From Diphasiastrum complanatum (lineage: Eukaryota; Streptophyta; Lycopodiopsida; Lycopodiales; Lycopodiaceae), in the NCBI GenBank assembly GCA_029204225.1, contig CM055096.1, positions 61,732,957-61,796,956 of the forward strand: a DNA stretch of 64,000 nucleotides, given 5' to 3'. Below, piece by piece: positions 43,774 to 54,901 of this stretch; position 1 is the stretch's first letter; each line of letters begins with the position of its first letter. Both the position numbers and the translations under genes were made by a program. The notes beneath the pieces were generated by a model that was given only the letters and a program-made list of their open reading frames with translations, did no database searches and was not told the DNA's origin.

Positions 43774-45526
43774 AATTCTAATAGGGTTTGTAGAAATCAA
43801 CTATATCTTTTATAGTTTGTAGAAATGAACTGTATCTTAAACAAGGTCCATAGATTTGAACCAAATCTTATACAAAGGCTAACTTGCAAAAAAGCACAAG
43901 GATCTGCAACACTCTTGAATTGCAGGTATACGTAGGCCCTAGTCTCCCAAGGTTTACGTTTTTACTTATTAATCTTGGGCATTCATTCTCTGGAATGCAA
44001 TCTTGAACATGCACTTGACAGATTAACTCAAAAAGCCTTTGATAACTTGAGTTACTTGACACATCCTCACGTTTCTCATGACAACTACCTCAAAAAAGTG
44101 TTCACATATTGAGTCAATGTTCAACCTACTACGACATTTGATTCAAAATTTGTAAGATGTTGAGTGATGTAGGGAAAGTTTTGGCTGAATGTAAATGTTG
44201 TATATATCTACTATTGTTAATAATGATAATAAATTATGCTAAGTTAAAGTAGTTCACTAATTTCCAAGTAATAAGAATAAAATCCCTTCATTTTAAGGTA
44301 AAAAAAATTAATGCAATTATTGAACCCAACCCTCCATTGCGGGTTCTCATCTCTCCTCATGAGTGGGAGGATTGGGCACTTTGTCCTTTAATGAAGCAAA
44401 CTCCACAGCGCAATGCTCTCGAGTAATGCATAGCTGGGGCGTTTTCCGGCTATTTTTGAGACTGCTTATGAAGCAGAATACTTGTGATTTTTGTTTTTAA
44501 AAAGTTGATTATGTTTTTCAAATTCAAATTTTGTTTCAAAATGGTTATGTGAAAAAAGCCCAACTATCCATTGAGGCTTTGAGCAATGGAAAGGTGCCAC
44601 GTTTTGCAAAAGCATCATATTGAAAAGGCGGCTCATTGGCTAACAAAATTAATGCCTTCAACTCCCATGTTCAGTAGTTGGCAATGGGCATTGGGCAGTC
44701 AGTGCCAAAGAAAGGTGCGTTGAATTGTGATGTACAACCTTGAAAAAACCCAAGGAAGCCCATTTTTTGTGCACTGAAGTACATCGAAGATGGCGTGCTG
44801 AAGATCAAGTGAGGTGCTGCAATCTGACAATCAAGTCAAGCCTCTAGCCTGTACATTAGACTGTGGAGAGTAGCCGAATTTCAGCTGTGAAGCTCAATCA
44901 ATCGTTGAAGGGAACGTAGCCACCAGCCACGCACACTCGGCCAAGTGCAGCCATCTGGATTCTGATGGCGCTTGCTAAAAGACGGGTGGAAAACAAAGAA
45001 AAAAAAGTGTGAAATCTTCGTGAAGAGCAACGAGATGATATTCCGGATGCATCTGTACGTGAAACTAATTATGAAAGGAGCCGAGCAAAATGTCATATGC
45101 CCGGGCTGCAACAAATGCATCTCCTACAGCCTTCTTCTCATCACGGATGCCATAGTGCTTTGCAGGAGGACTATTCGATTTGTGCCTCCTTGCCGTTCAA
45201 GAGGGCTTCTTAGTGATTGTCACAGCTGACCTCATGTTGCCCATGCTAGGAAGAGAGCATCTTGTATCCACAATATAAACTGTGCATATCCACTATACAC
45301 TCAACTCAAGTTTTGTTATAGTTGATGTACAAGAATCTCAATTCACCTTATGGCCTTTACATTTTCTACATGCATTCCTTTGTACTCGGATGAGTTTACT
45401 CATGTTTGGATGGGTTTACTCATGTTTTATTAATAAACAACAAGTTTATTCTTTTATTCTATTTCCATCTTTTCACATAATATAAACATTTTGAGAAACC
45501 TTCTAATATCTATTTTTTATCCTATA
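43774..45526. other. No gene recognised
   Basis: Short ORFs without domains. GGCAATGGGCATTGGGC-type words near 44690 and a moderately GC-rich patch at 44880-45240 are the only notable composition changes. Confidence 0.4.
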
Positions 45527-45747
45527 ATGTATATATCTATATATTATAAAACTATTTTAGAGAGAATGTGTGAGGTGCCTGCAAAAATGCCGCGCTTTGC
45601 CGGCAAAAAATGTCACCCATTTGCAAAAGAAAAAGTTAAATAGGTTTTTAAAAAAATGGTAAAAAAAACACAGCCTCCAAAAATATATAAACACTTTTTG
45701 TGGGTAATTGTCCATTGCCCGTCATCGATGGGCACAAGCAACTAGTA

Positions 45748-45787
<40 letters not shown>

Positions 45788-45930
45788 TACTAGTTGCTTT
45801 CCCTTTTGCAAATGAGTGATATTTTTTGCCGGCAAAGCGTGACATTTTTGCCGACAAAAGCATGACATTTTACGACACCTCACACATTCTTTCTCTAAAA
45901 TAATTTTATACTATATAGATATATTGCTCA
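45527..45930. mobile_element. Foldback (MITE-like) element around a (TA)n core
   Basis: The left arm (45527-45634: TATTATAAAACTATTTTAGAG, AATGTGTGAGGTG, GCTTTGCCGGCAAAAAATG, CATTTGCAAAAG) is repeated inverted in the right arm (45795-45930). The centre is AGCAACTAGTATAC, (TA)n at 45751-45784, then GTATACTAGTTGCT. About 100 bp (45635-45736) is unpaired on the left. No coding capacity, as expected of a non-autonomous element. Confidence 0.8.
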
Positions 45931-46383
45931 TTTGCATCAAACGAGGCTAACCATTGAATGTTAGAAATCAAAGCACATGGTATGGATTCAATCCATAGAG
46001 ACACATGGAGAGAGAACACAAACCTTGTGCTAGAAAATATAGCACACACGCGACAATCAAGAGAATAGATGTGTCGTGTGAGAGAGAGAGAAGATATAAC
46101 CTCTCCAGGGTCCCTAATAAATTGCCTTCTAGTTATAAAAGTCATTTTTCACACACACGTAATGGATACTGTGTGCCTATTTTGCCCATTTTTTAACAAA
46201 TTAAAAGTAGAATAGGTATCTATTTTTTTTTCAATTGTTGCCCATTTCAACATGCACGTCAGGCGTCAGGCGTCAAGCTACCACATGACAACATCAGAGT
46301 GGTAAAAAAAAGTCAAAGTGTCCATTATGTTTTATAATGAGCATGTGAAAAATTTCAAAGTATTTATTATGCAATGAAAAAGC
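45931..46383. other. Unrecognised stretch
   Basis: No feature beyond a short AG run near 46080; AGGCGTCAGGCGTC is a small direct repeat at 46261. Confidence 0.35.
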
Positions 46384-46507
46384 GCCGGGCACAAGCCATT
46401 CTGCCCGGTTTGGCTTTCCGAAAAAATTTAGGCTCGGCCCCTCTGGGCCTCGCCCAATTTTTTTTTGAAAATCCTTACCGGGTAGAATGGCCTGTGCCTG
46501 GCCCATT
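46384..46507. mobile_element. Small hairpin element (about 124 bp)
   Basis: Left arm CCGGGCACAAGCCATTCTGC with CCGGTTTGGCTTTCC is imperfectly inverted in the right arm CCTTACCGGGTAGAATGGCC with TGTGCCTGGCCC. The loop contains GGCTCGGCCCCTCTGGGCC. GC-rich against an AT-rich background. Class unknown, MITE-like by shape. Confidence 0.7.
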
Positions 46508-46739
46508 TCCATAGTACACAAAGATCAATCCTTATTAGCTACATCACGTTGGCACTTTTTATTCTTAAAGTCATTAATTGTATTGAAATACCTTTTGAGT
46601 ACATTCAATAAGTACCATAACTCACTAACTTACAATATAATGTAACTAGCTAAACATATGTGGTTAATCACTAATTATTCTAATCTTGGCTAACTGATAA
46701 TGTGGTGTGTATGTTAACTATTAAAGCCAAGTCATGATG

Positions 46740-47160
46740 GGCCTCAATCATGGAGGAAAAGATCATGTTTGCAACCATCAAATTTTGGATGATAACTTAA
46801 GCTCAATGAGGTTTCCAACTTCTTGAACATTACCAACGAAAGGTGTCTTGTGAATCAACCATCTAGCTCACTAGCAAATTAGAGGAACATCCATAAAGTG
46901 CAAACAATCTCCTTACAAATGTTAAATTAATCCAAAAGCTTTGGTTGTCAATTTTATAGGAATAAAGGTATCCAATTTGGTCACCACAGCCCAAACCACA
47001 TCGTTACCTTTTTGAGTCCTAGGAAGACTGACTACAAAATTCATCGAGATACTCTCTCGCCTCTTACTGGGTGTTTTTCTTTATTGAGATAGCATCATTT
47101 ATAAATTAATCACATAAGACTCCATGAAGGTTCTCATTTTTTGCCAGCAAACATACCTCC
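46740..47160 (-). pseudogene. Ty3/gypsy (chromovirus-like) integrase fragment
   Basis: Minus-strand reading gives RRESISMNFVVSLPRTQKGN, then DVVWAVVTKLDTFIPIKLTT and KAFGLI with stops. This matches the integrase start WEHISMDFVTGLPRTQKGxD and VWVVVDRLTKSAHFxPIK of chromoviruses. The first catalytic Asp is Asn (MNF for MDF). A further degraded stretch (GNVQEVGNLIELKLSS) corresponds to the region before HPQTDGQSE. Different gypsy lineage from the integrase at 9.9-10.9 kb. Confidence 0.7.
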
Positions 47161-47417
47161 CTTAAGTTTTTTATATGTCCACCAGGGCCCCATTACTTGG
47201 CAAGTCATGCGATTGATATAGGAAATAATGTCTAATCTTGTTATCCTCTAGACATTTATATAGAAATTTATTTCTAATCTTGTTATCATGTAGTCATTCA
47301 TATAGGATTCTATGTCTAATATTGTCACTCTTTGTAATTATCCCATTACGTTCAATGTTGAATGGTAGTTCGAGTTTGGCATATTGGCTTCAATGAGATT
47401 TTAAAAAGTTTAATAAA

Positions 47418-47624
47418 CCCTAAGATATATCTCAATTGTCACATTGTCTCATGTATGGGCCACTTAACAATAGAACTTATCTTGTAATTATGAATGTGCA
47501 TGTCCAAAGAGTACAACAACCCTATGATAAATTTCAATTGTCACATTGTTTCATGTATGGGCCACTCAATAATTTATCTTATATTGTTGTCATTATCAAT
47601 TCTCGTGCCCAAAGACATCAACAC
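47418..47624. repeat. Tandem duplication, 2 x about 103 bp
   Basis: Unit 1 (47418-47519) and unit 2 (47520-47624) share TTGTCACATTGTYTCATGTA, TGGGCCACT and CCAAAGA. Moderately diverged. Confidence 0.85.
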
Positions 47625-47679
47625 TTATCTTAGATAAAGTGATTTTCACTTTCAAAATGCACACTTAGCTTTTTTAGGA

Positions 47680-47790
47680 TAACACTTCTAATTCCTTTAT
47701 CGTTAAGCATTATATACCTCTCCCACCTATTTTGTTATGCAAAAGAACGAGTGCAGCTCATGGAAATCTACTAGGTTTTATGTGTTTCAC
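47680..47790 (-). pseudogene. Gypsy reverse transcriptase scrap
   Basis: Minus-strand HIKPSRFP, stop, AALVLLHNKIGGRYIM resembles FIRPSxSPWGAPVLFVKKKDGxxRM of gypsy RT fingers. Same strand as the integrase scrap to its left; the region between has been replaced or deleted. Only about 25 residues, hence tentative. Confidence 0.4.
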
Positions 47791-48149
47791 CATAAGATAT
47801 TCCTCTATTTATCTAGACACTTCGTCTTTTTCTTTTTGACTAAATCATTATGATTGCTAATAAATTTATTCACTCCTTGGCAATAATATTTATATCTTAT
47901 GATGTACTACCCTTTCTAAAGGTTAACCCAAAACGTAGTTCTTTAGGAAATGTATCTCTAGATTCTTTTATTGGCATGTACAATTTGTTCTTTATTGGAA
48001 AGAATATTATAATCATACCATCCTCACGTTGTTGTACAAAAGAAGATGAAACAATTGTTAAAATTCATGCTCAAGCCCAGTTCCATTAGGTAATGAGCAT
48101 CCTAAAACCTGCTCATACTTATTCAGAAAAACCTACACAAAAATATGAA

Positions 48150-48910
48150 GGCGCAAAATTAGCAAAGGTTCGATTTTTTCTAACCCAATGTTAATCCCAT
48201 CAAAGAGAGATTTTTCGACCCTGGATCGAATCGTATCTAGTCAGAAAATATCCGGGCGTCTTTGACCCTGGATCGGGTCGGATTAGGTCTAATAAATCCG
48301 ACCCTTTGTAAAATCCGACCCTGTGTATATTTTCTGACCCAGTGTCTAAATTCTGACCCTTTGTAAAATTGCATCCCTTTGTAAAATTCTGACTCTTTGT
48401 ACTGTCAACTCATAAATCTGATCCACGTCACGACGTTAACAACTCATCTACTTCTGTACATAACTTTCTAGCAAAAACGACGACCTACCTACTGTAGGAA
48501 AAATGTAGTTAATCAAGTAGATTAATGTCAGCTTTCAATGTATTATTCATCTGACTTCCAATCATCAAGGAAGATCTACTCGAGTCAACGCTCTGATCAG
48601 GTTATCATCCTGCAGGCGTTTTGTTGTAAAATAGTCAAGTTAAGTTTTTGTATCAATTAGTTATCTATCAACGAACTCTGCTAAAGTTTTGTTTGAGCGC
48701 CTATAGTTTTTGCACCCAATTTCATGTATTGTACTTATGTTTTTGATATCAATCTGAGTTCATTTTTGTTCCACTAATGTTCTGTTCTATTTGCGCATTA
48801 TAATATCTGGTTCATCTTGAACTCGATCTTTACTGGTAACTGCCGCATTTCCAATCCATAGCCTGCTCACCACTTCCGCTGCTAATTCCGATTTTCTCTG
48901 ATTTTCGACA
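48150..48910 (+). repeat. Family C 5' LTR
   Basis: Ends TTTTCGACA directly before a primer site. U3 carries six or more GACCC-centred units (GACCCTTTGTAAAAT type, 48220-48420). Collinear with 30930-31495. The left end is approximate. Confidence 0.7.
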
Positions 48911-48922
48911 TGGTATTAGAGC
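48911..48922 (+). other. tRNA primer-binding site
   Basis: TGGTATTAGAGC, one change from the initiator tRNA-Met complement. The element's leader continues only to 48997, where a family A LTR interrupts it. Confidence 0.85.
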
Positions 48923-48997
48923 GGGTGGCTCAGTAATTTGCAATTTTCATTGCTGATTCAGTCTCGTTTCTACCGAGACCTCCTATCAACGAGTGCG

Positions 48998-49787
48998 TGT
49001 TGAAAAATGAAAAATCATCTATCTTGACTTTAGGCTTTTGGCAAAGTTTTTTTTTCTATGTGTATGTGATGTTTCATATTGTAAATGCCAAATTAGGCCA
49101 ACTCGAGCTACATGGTTTCTTGAAGTCTAGTTTGTCATATACAACTTGCATATAGAATGTAGACATAGAAATGTCAATAATAAGCTTGTAGAAACTCGTG
49201 GCACATCACATGCAATAGTTGTATGTGTTCCATAGTTACATGCAAGGCATGCACAAAGTGAATTGGACACATGCATGATGATTTGTACAATTCTAGTTGA
49301 AAACTTGACACTTGGTAAAAGTAGAAATGCATGCATGCAAAGAAAGTGACAAATGTCACTAATTCTCTACTTCTCACTTTTAGATGTAGATAAAAGTTGG
49401 AGAGAGATAGTTCTACTTCAAGCTACTCCAATCTCCATAAATATGTGTTGACTCTCTCATAATTTTTGATGAAAAACCAAGCTTTGAAGCTATTTCATGT
49501 CAATTTGGATCTATACTATTGTTTGCTTGAATTTTGCGTTCTCTTTCTCTCTCTAACTCGAGTAGAGGCTTATGCTAATGCATTAAATTCTTGTACTTCT
49601 CCTCTTTTGTTTTTCAAAGCAATCATTCTTTGATTCTTAGCATGCTAAAGTTGTGATTTAGCCATAAAATCTTGTACTAGATCTTGGCATTCAATCTAGA
49701 ATCAAGTTTTGTGCTAAACACAGAGCTTAACAAGATCATTCACACTTGAGGATCATTCCCCACACATGTGAGCTTGCTGAAATTTCA
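48998..49787 (+). repeat. Family A-related 5' LTR
   Basis: Starts TGTTGAAAAATG inside the leader of the family C element and ends GAAATTTCA three bases before a primer site. 790 bp. Shares TTGGCAT-type and CACACATGTGAG ends with family A. Confidence 0.75.
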
Positions 49788-49790
49788 TTA

Positions 49791-49802
49791 TGGTATCAGA
49801 GC
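49791..49802 (+). other. tRNA-Met primer-binding site
   Basis: TGGTATCAGAGC, followed by CAAATTAAGC. Confidence 0.92.
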
Positions 49803-50543
49803 CAAATTAAGCTTTGCATGCTATTATCTCTGTTTGTGCAAGAATGTGTGAGCCCAATTCAAGCAAAAAAGCTATTTATCACTTTTCTTTACCTTTCCTT
49901 GAAAAGTGTTTGGATCAAAGAGGATAGAATCAAGATTTTTAGATTAGAATTGACATTGTGTTGCATGTGTAAAAATAAAAAATTTCCAGACCTCTTTATT
50001 TCCTTCATAATTGGTCCAAAGATATTGATGTTATAGCTTGATGGAAAGCTTATAAGGTGTACTTTCCATTGCGATTGATCTCAAATCAATCTGATGTGTC
50101 TATCAAGAGTTATAAGCTCTTAAAGAGGGTAGGGAGAGGTCCAAAATCCGAGTGACCATTTTTTGATTTGATCCAATTTAGCTTGATTCAAAATCCATTG
50201 TTTTGAGTATTCAACACAAGAAACTGAAGATCAAGACAAAGTTTGGAGTTATTGAACACTTTGACCCTTTTTTGAATCATTAGTGTTTTCTTTTGTAGCA
50301 TTTAACACATGCCAAAAGTAGAATCAAAACCTGTCTATACTCCTCAATTCATTTTGAGAGACTAATCTAGATTATCTTGTTTTGTGGAATATTTGAAATC
50401 TATCTCAAATACAGTTGTAAGTTTTTCACATAGGACGGTAGCACACCCTTGAAAATTCCTATAGTAAAAGAGAGTAGCAACATCAAGTCTGTTTGGAACA
50501 AGCTCAAACATATAATTGTCCAATAACAAGAAGTCTTCACAAT
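49803..50543 (+). mobile_element. Family A leader
   Basis: Non-coding; AGCATTTAACACATGCC near 50300 and CTATACTCCTCAATTC match the leaders at 26780 and 40795. Confidence 0.75.
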
Positions 50544-51703
50544 ATGGCACCTGTAGGAGGATATCTCTTAGAACCAAGTGAAAGACTAAGTACCTCCAAT
50601 TATTCAATATGGAAGGTTAGGATGGAGTCTGTTCTTATACTCCAGGATGTTATGGACATAGTACTTGGTATTGAGGAGTCTCAAGCATAGCTTGAAATAC
50701 CAAGAGCTAGAATGGCTCTACACTTCATTAAAATGAATGTCTCTAATGAGATTCTAAGAGAAATAGGATCTTGCATCATTTCTAAAGAAGCTTGGGATGC
50801 ACTTAAGTCAATCTATGAAACTAAGAATGCTTCTAGAATACTCACGCTTAGAAATCAGATTTTTCAAAGTTTTCAAAGAAGTGAGGAGAGTGCATCAAAT
50901 TATGTTCTAATAGTAAAAATCTTCATAGGGAGCTTGCTTGTGTTGGTGTCACAATCAATCAAGATGAGCTAGTGCAAGTCATTCTTAATGGCTTAAAAGA
51001 AGACTATGATAATCTTGTTCAATCCTTTGCCATAAAAGAGGAGTTGCCCAATTTGGAGACTCTTCAAGGAATTCTCATCTTTGAAGAAATAAGACAAAGT
51101 TACAAACTTTCAAGGATGAACAAACTCGAGCATATTGGGAGTGAAAAAGCTCTCTTTGTCAAGGACAAGCATAAAGGGAGGAGAAAGAACCAGTTTTCTC
51201 AAGCTTTCAACAAAGACAAAGACAAAGATGGTGAAGAGAATGACTCAACTCATCCTTCTACTTCCAAGACCAAGAAGAAGAAAGTTAAGTGTTTCTTTTG
51301 TAGCAAGAAGGGGCACTATACCTCTAATTGCTGCAAAAAGAAAAATAAACTCAAACAAGCAAATCTCTCTAATGAGAAAGAATAAGACTTTATTGCAAGT
51401 GATGGACAAGGATCCCTCATGGTGTCAAGCTTTTCTTCAACACCCTTCAAGAAGGATGAAGCATGGTACATTGATAGTGGTGCCTCATCACATATGTGTT
51501 GTTCAAAGGAGTCTTTTGACTCTATTGTACCTTATGAAGGACTTAAAAGATCTATTTATACAGCAAATGATCATGAATGCTCTATTGAAGGAATTGGCAT
51601 CATTCCATTAAAACTTGCTTCTTCTAGAGTTCTATCACTTTCCAATGTTCTTTTTGTTCCAAAGCTTACAAAGACTTGATAAGTGTTGGAAAGTTGCTTG
51701 ATT
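50544..51703 (+). pseudogene. Family A copia gag and protease
   Basis: Starts MAPVGGYLLEPSERLSTSNY. Frames continue MNVSNEILREIGSCIISKEA, VQVILNGLKEDYDNLVQSFA, a Lys/Asp linker, the CCHC knuckle CFFCSKKGHYTSNC, and protease WYIDSGASSHMC (catalytic DSG intact). The pre-integrase approach ISVGKLLD follows. Three frameshifts and a stop (SNEKE, 51383) break it. The coding sequence ends within the codon after LLD at 51703, where the CACTA-like element starts; the continuation with matching flank is at 17483. Confidence 0.9.
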
Positions 51704-52200
51704 CACAACTACACATGTGTGTTTTGCCACGCGACGCAGCCACGTGAACTCGATACCTAGCCAAAATTTTGACATTTTTCTTATGCGTGGCACTGCCATG
51801 CATGGCACATCCACGCCAAAACTTTTCTGAGGACCCTGCTGGTGAAATCTAAGCTGGAGGTGGGATCCGGCAAAAAAAAATTAATTTTGCGTGGCACTGC
51901 GAGCGCCAAAATATGTCGATGTGGCACAACCATGCGTGGAAGTGCCACGTACAGTTGTTATTTAACCCATTGTCATTTGACATGATTCTTTTGAGATTTG
52001 CCACGCGTGGAAGTGCCACGTGTGGCAAATCTCTAGAGGAAATTCCAGAGCGATGGATTTTTTTATTGCCACACATGGCAAAATTTGTCAAAAAATTTGC
52101 CACGCATGGCAATATCAAAACACAATACTTAAAAAAAGTTTGCTTTGGAAATTTGCCACGCGTGGCAGTGCCATGCATGGCAAAATTAGTTTGTTGTGAT
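51704..52200. repeat. Subterminal palindrome cluster
   Basis: At least eight copies or half-copies of GCCACGCGTGGC and variants (GCCATGCATGGC, GCCACGTGTGGC) in both orientations. In CACTA elements such repeats bind the element's own DNA-binding protein; that role is inferred here. Confidence 0.75.
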
Positions 52201-52899
52201 TTTTTTTTTTTAACTATTATGAATAATATGTTAATAAACAACAACTTAGTGATTAATTTAAAAGCAAAGATTTTTTTTAAGAGTTTGAATAAGTGTATAC
52301 TTATAATAAAATGTGAACTAAAAATCAAATAATCATTATGTCAAATTATTATGCTCTGACGAATTGAAGTTATTATCAGTTGAATATTACATGCTATCTT
52401 ATGTATTTATGGACATTACGATGTGTTTCTATATTGAGAAAATTCTATAATCAAAATTTGACATTAATTTCAATATGGTATTAAGGGGTGAAAATATAAG
52501 CGTGAGCTTAGTATGCATTTGAAAGGATGCTAAGTACCTTACAATTGAGAGCCATTTGGTAGCTTGTTAAGCTAATTTGTTGATAAAAAAATTGCAATGT
52601 TATACACCTTTGTGTGTTTGCAAAGGTCAATGCATAGTTGAACAATATTGTGGTAAAGTGTATTAATTTCTCAAAGAAGATGCTTTTTAATTATCATATA
52701 TAAATAATCAACACATATACTTAATTAGTTCACACATCTATTAATACTGATAAATTTTTTTAATTCTAAGTGATTGCGAGATGCGTTTGAAATGAAACTT
52801 TCAAAATGCAACATCGTAGAAAAATATAATAATTTTAATTTGAAAACAATATATATTGACCACAATGGATCATTTTATGACAAAATTATTTGTGACATG

Positions 52900-53557
52900 T
52901 ACAAACTTTATTCATCATCACAAGATTCAAATTCATCAGCCAATACATCTTGCAACTCATCTCCGCTAAGATGATTTTCATCATTACTATCGAAATCAAA
53001 ACCTCTCTCAATATTGTCCTCATGCAAGAATCATTGTTGTCCTCTTCATCATCTGAGTCGTCAGAATCATGAGAATCAATTCTCAGATTTTCAATATTTA
53101 TAAAACTCGAAGATATATGTACATATTCATCATATATACTTGTGTTGTCCAAATTTAGATCTTCCATTTCATTCTCAACATATGCATTTTCGAATACATG
53201 TCTTGAGCATGGCTTAATTTGAACAACATACCACCAATCTTTGTTTAGTCGATCTGGTTGGAAAAATACTTGCACATTTAGCAATGTTAGGATTAGATAT
53301 TTGTTATGATCACATTTTGATTCACAATAAATAGATGTAATGAAAAAGTAGTGTAGATGATTAATATAGCATTGATCACAATTGACAAAAAGACAAAATG
53401 TGAAATTCATGCACACCTGTTCACAATGACAAGGCAACACCAATGTGTTTGAAAAGTCCATGCTTAATGTCTTGGTTGAATTGATAGCAAAAAATCCACT
53501 ACGATCTTTTTTTACAGTTGCATTTGATCCTCTATAGTTGATTTTGAACCATTTCAC
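52900..53557 (-). pseudogene. CACTA transposase gene, C-terminal DUF4216-like region
   Basis: The minus strand begins MKWFKINYRGSNATVKKDRS, GFFAINSTKTLSMDFSN and LPCHCEQ. A possible intron (GTGTGC at 53416 to GTGCAAG at 53269) follows, then VFFQPDRLNKDWWYVVQIKP. The DUF4216 pattern in CACTA proteins is W.....GS...D..GF..V, PFVLA.QA.QVFY, then NW.VV...KPR, which this follows in order. An Asp/Glu/Ser-rich C-terminus (DSHDSDDSDDEEDNNDS) completes it. The intron as drawn leaves a one-base phase problem, so boundaries are uncertain. The catalytic tnp2 part is not in the window. Confidence 0.6.
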
Positions 53558-53579
53558 GTCACTTCACTTTTCTTAGACA

Positions 53580-54614
53580 AGAGATAACTCAAGAGTATCT
53601 TGATCTATCATCAATAAAAGTGACATACATGAGAGCTCCACCATTTGATTCATGTGAAAATGAATGAACATCCGAGTGTATAAGGTCAAGAGGAGAGTTA
53701 CATCTTGTCAAAAATCTCTTGAAAGGTAGCTTATGAGATTTGAAAAGTCCACAAGCTTCACAAAGCTTGCCACACTTGGATATGGTTTTGGGAAGTCCAC
53801 TTGCTAGCCCCTTTGTTACCATGGTCTCCAAAGCTTTGTAGTTAGGATGGCCTAACCTTTTGTGCCATAATTCCACTTGAGTGAGCTCCTCCCTTGCCAT
53901 GTTCAGACTTCCAACCACCACATTAGCATCCAATTTGAATAGCCTCCCTTGCTTGAAACCACTAGCAATACATTTTTCATCTTTCAAGATAGAACATGCT
54001 CCATGCTTGAAATGTACATCTAATCCACTATCCATAAGTTGTCCTACACTCAACAAGTTCTTTGTAATTGAAGGTACATAAAGAACATTGTCTAGATCTA
54101 CTTTTTTAGATTATCCTAGACATAAATGAATGGATCCAACACCTACAATCTCACATTCTTGATCACTTGCAGTGAAGATAAATCTCTTAGAACTATTGTA
54201 AGAAAGCAGATTAGAAAAGTAATCTTTTTGGTGAGTCACGTGAGAGCTTGCCCCACTATCAATCCACCAATTCTCTTGATTAGATGTTTGTGGTGAGGAT
54301 ACCATCAAAGATAGATTGCCTTCTTCCTCCTCCTCAAGCACAAGATTGCCTTGATTGTCCTTCTCTTGGACATTCTTCTTCTTGTATCACTCGGATGCAA
54401 AATGTCCTTTTTTTTCACAAAAGAAACACTTTAGCTTCTTCTTGTCCTTCTTGCTCTTGCCTTTGGAGCTTGATGCTCCATCTTTGCTCTCCATCTCCAT
54501 GTCTTGAATCTTCTTGGATGGAAACTCTTTCTTCTTGCCTTTCAAGGAAAAGTTAGTTTTTTCATCACCATCATTCAAAGATAAGAAACTCATCCTACTT
54601 TTAATATGAAGCAT
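53580..54614 (-). pseudogene. Minus-strand copia gag end, protease, pre-integrase and integrase start
   Basis: The zinc knuckle CFFCEKKGHFASE loses its last Cys to a TGA. Protease NWWIDSGASSHVT (DSG intact) and LSVGQLMDSGLDVHFKHGAC follow, with VELWHKRLGHPNYKALETMV and the HHCC region CEACGLFKSHKLPFKRF. Integrase starts with LDLIHSDVHSFSHESNGGAL and FIDDRSRYS, where it is cut at 53580. On the right it is cut at about 54614, next to the start of the family D LTR. The missing upstream part may be the leader and LTR at 59.6-60.9 kb. Confidence 0.88.
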
Positions 54615-54615
54615 T

Positions 54616-54888
54616 AGTTAGAATTAAAGTAGAATCATTGTGATACTGTACTGTGGGTCCTATCAGTGGATAAGGATCAGTTGGTCTCGCCACGAGGCAA
54701 ATCGATGGGACACGCATCCCGCCAATGACAACCTGGATCATGCATGGGTTGCCTGAGTGAACAACTATATGTACAGTGTAATTTCGTTTTGAGAAATACA
54801 GTTGCTATGTGAGCTTGCTATGGAAGGTGTTTTCTGTCTGTGTTATTGTGTAGCGTGATCTGTGTTCATGTGCAAAGCAAATTCTAAG
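54616..54888 (+). repeat. Family D 5' LTR (about 273 bp)
   Basis: AGTTAGAATTAAAG at the left and CAAATTCTAAG at the right form inverted ends like TGTTAGAATT/AATTCTAACA with the terminal bases mutated. A primer site follows directly. No 3' partner is present. Confidence 0.6.
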
Positions 54889-54889
54889 T

Positions 54890-54901
54890 TGGTATCAGAG
54901 C
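54890..54901 (+). other. tRNA-Met primer-binding site
   Basis: TGGTATCAGAGC followed by CGTACATGG. Confidence 0.92.

Larger units (their letters stand above)
51704..53575 (-). mobile_element. CACTA-like DNA transposon, left-terminal half
   Basis: Starts CACAACTACA at 51704 after ATT in the family A pol. Subterminal DNA to about 52200 is filled with TTTGCCACGCGTGGC-type palindromes, often paired as GCGTGGCAGTGCCACG. A minus-strand coding end with a DUF4216-like domain follows at 52.9-53.56 kb, pointing at this terminus as in CACTA elements. The right side is cut by a minus-strand copia at about 53580. Confidence 0.7.

Noticed and set aside
44881-45240. Overlapping ORFs on both strands
   Set aside because: Mirror-image frames with no recognisable domain; probably chance openness in a slightly GC-rich patch.
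52886-53557. Single uninterrupted 223-residue protein
   Set aside because: The middle part (FTFCLFVNCDQCYINHLHYF) looks like translated intron between two DUF4216-like blocks.
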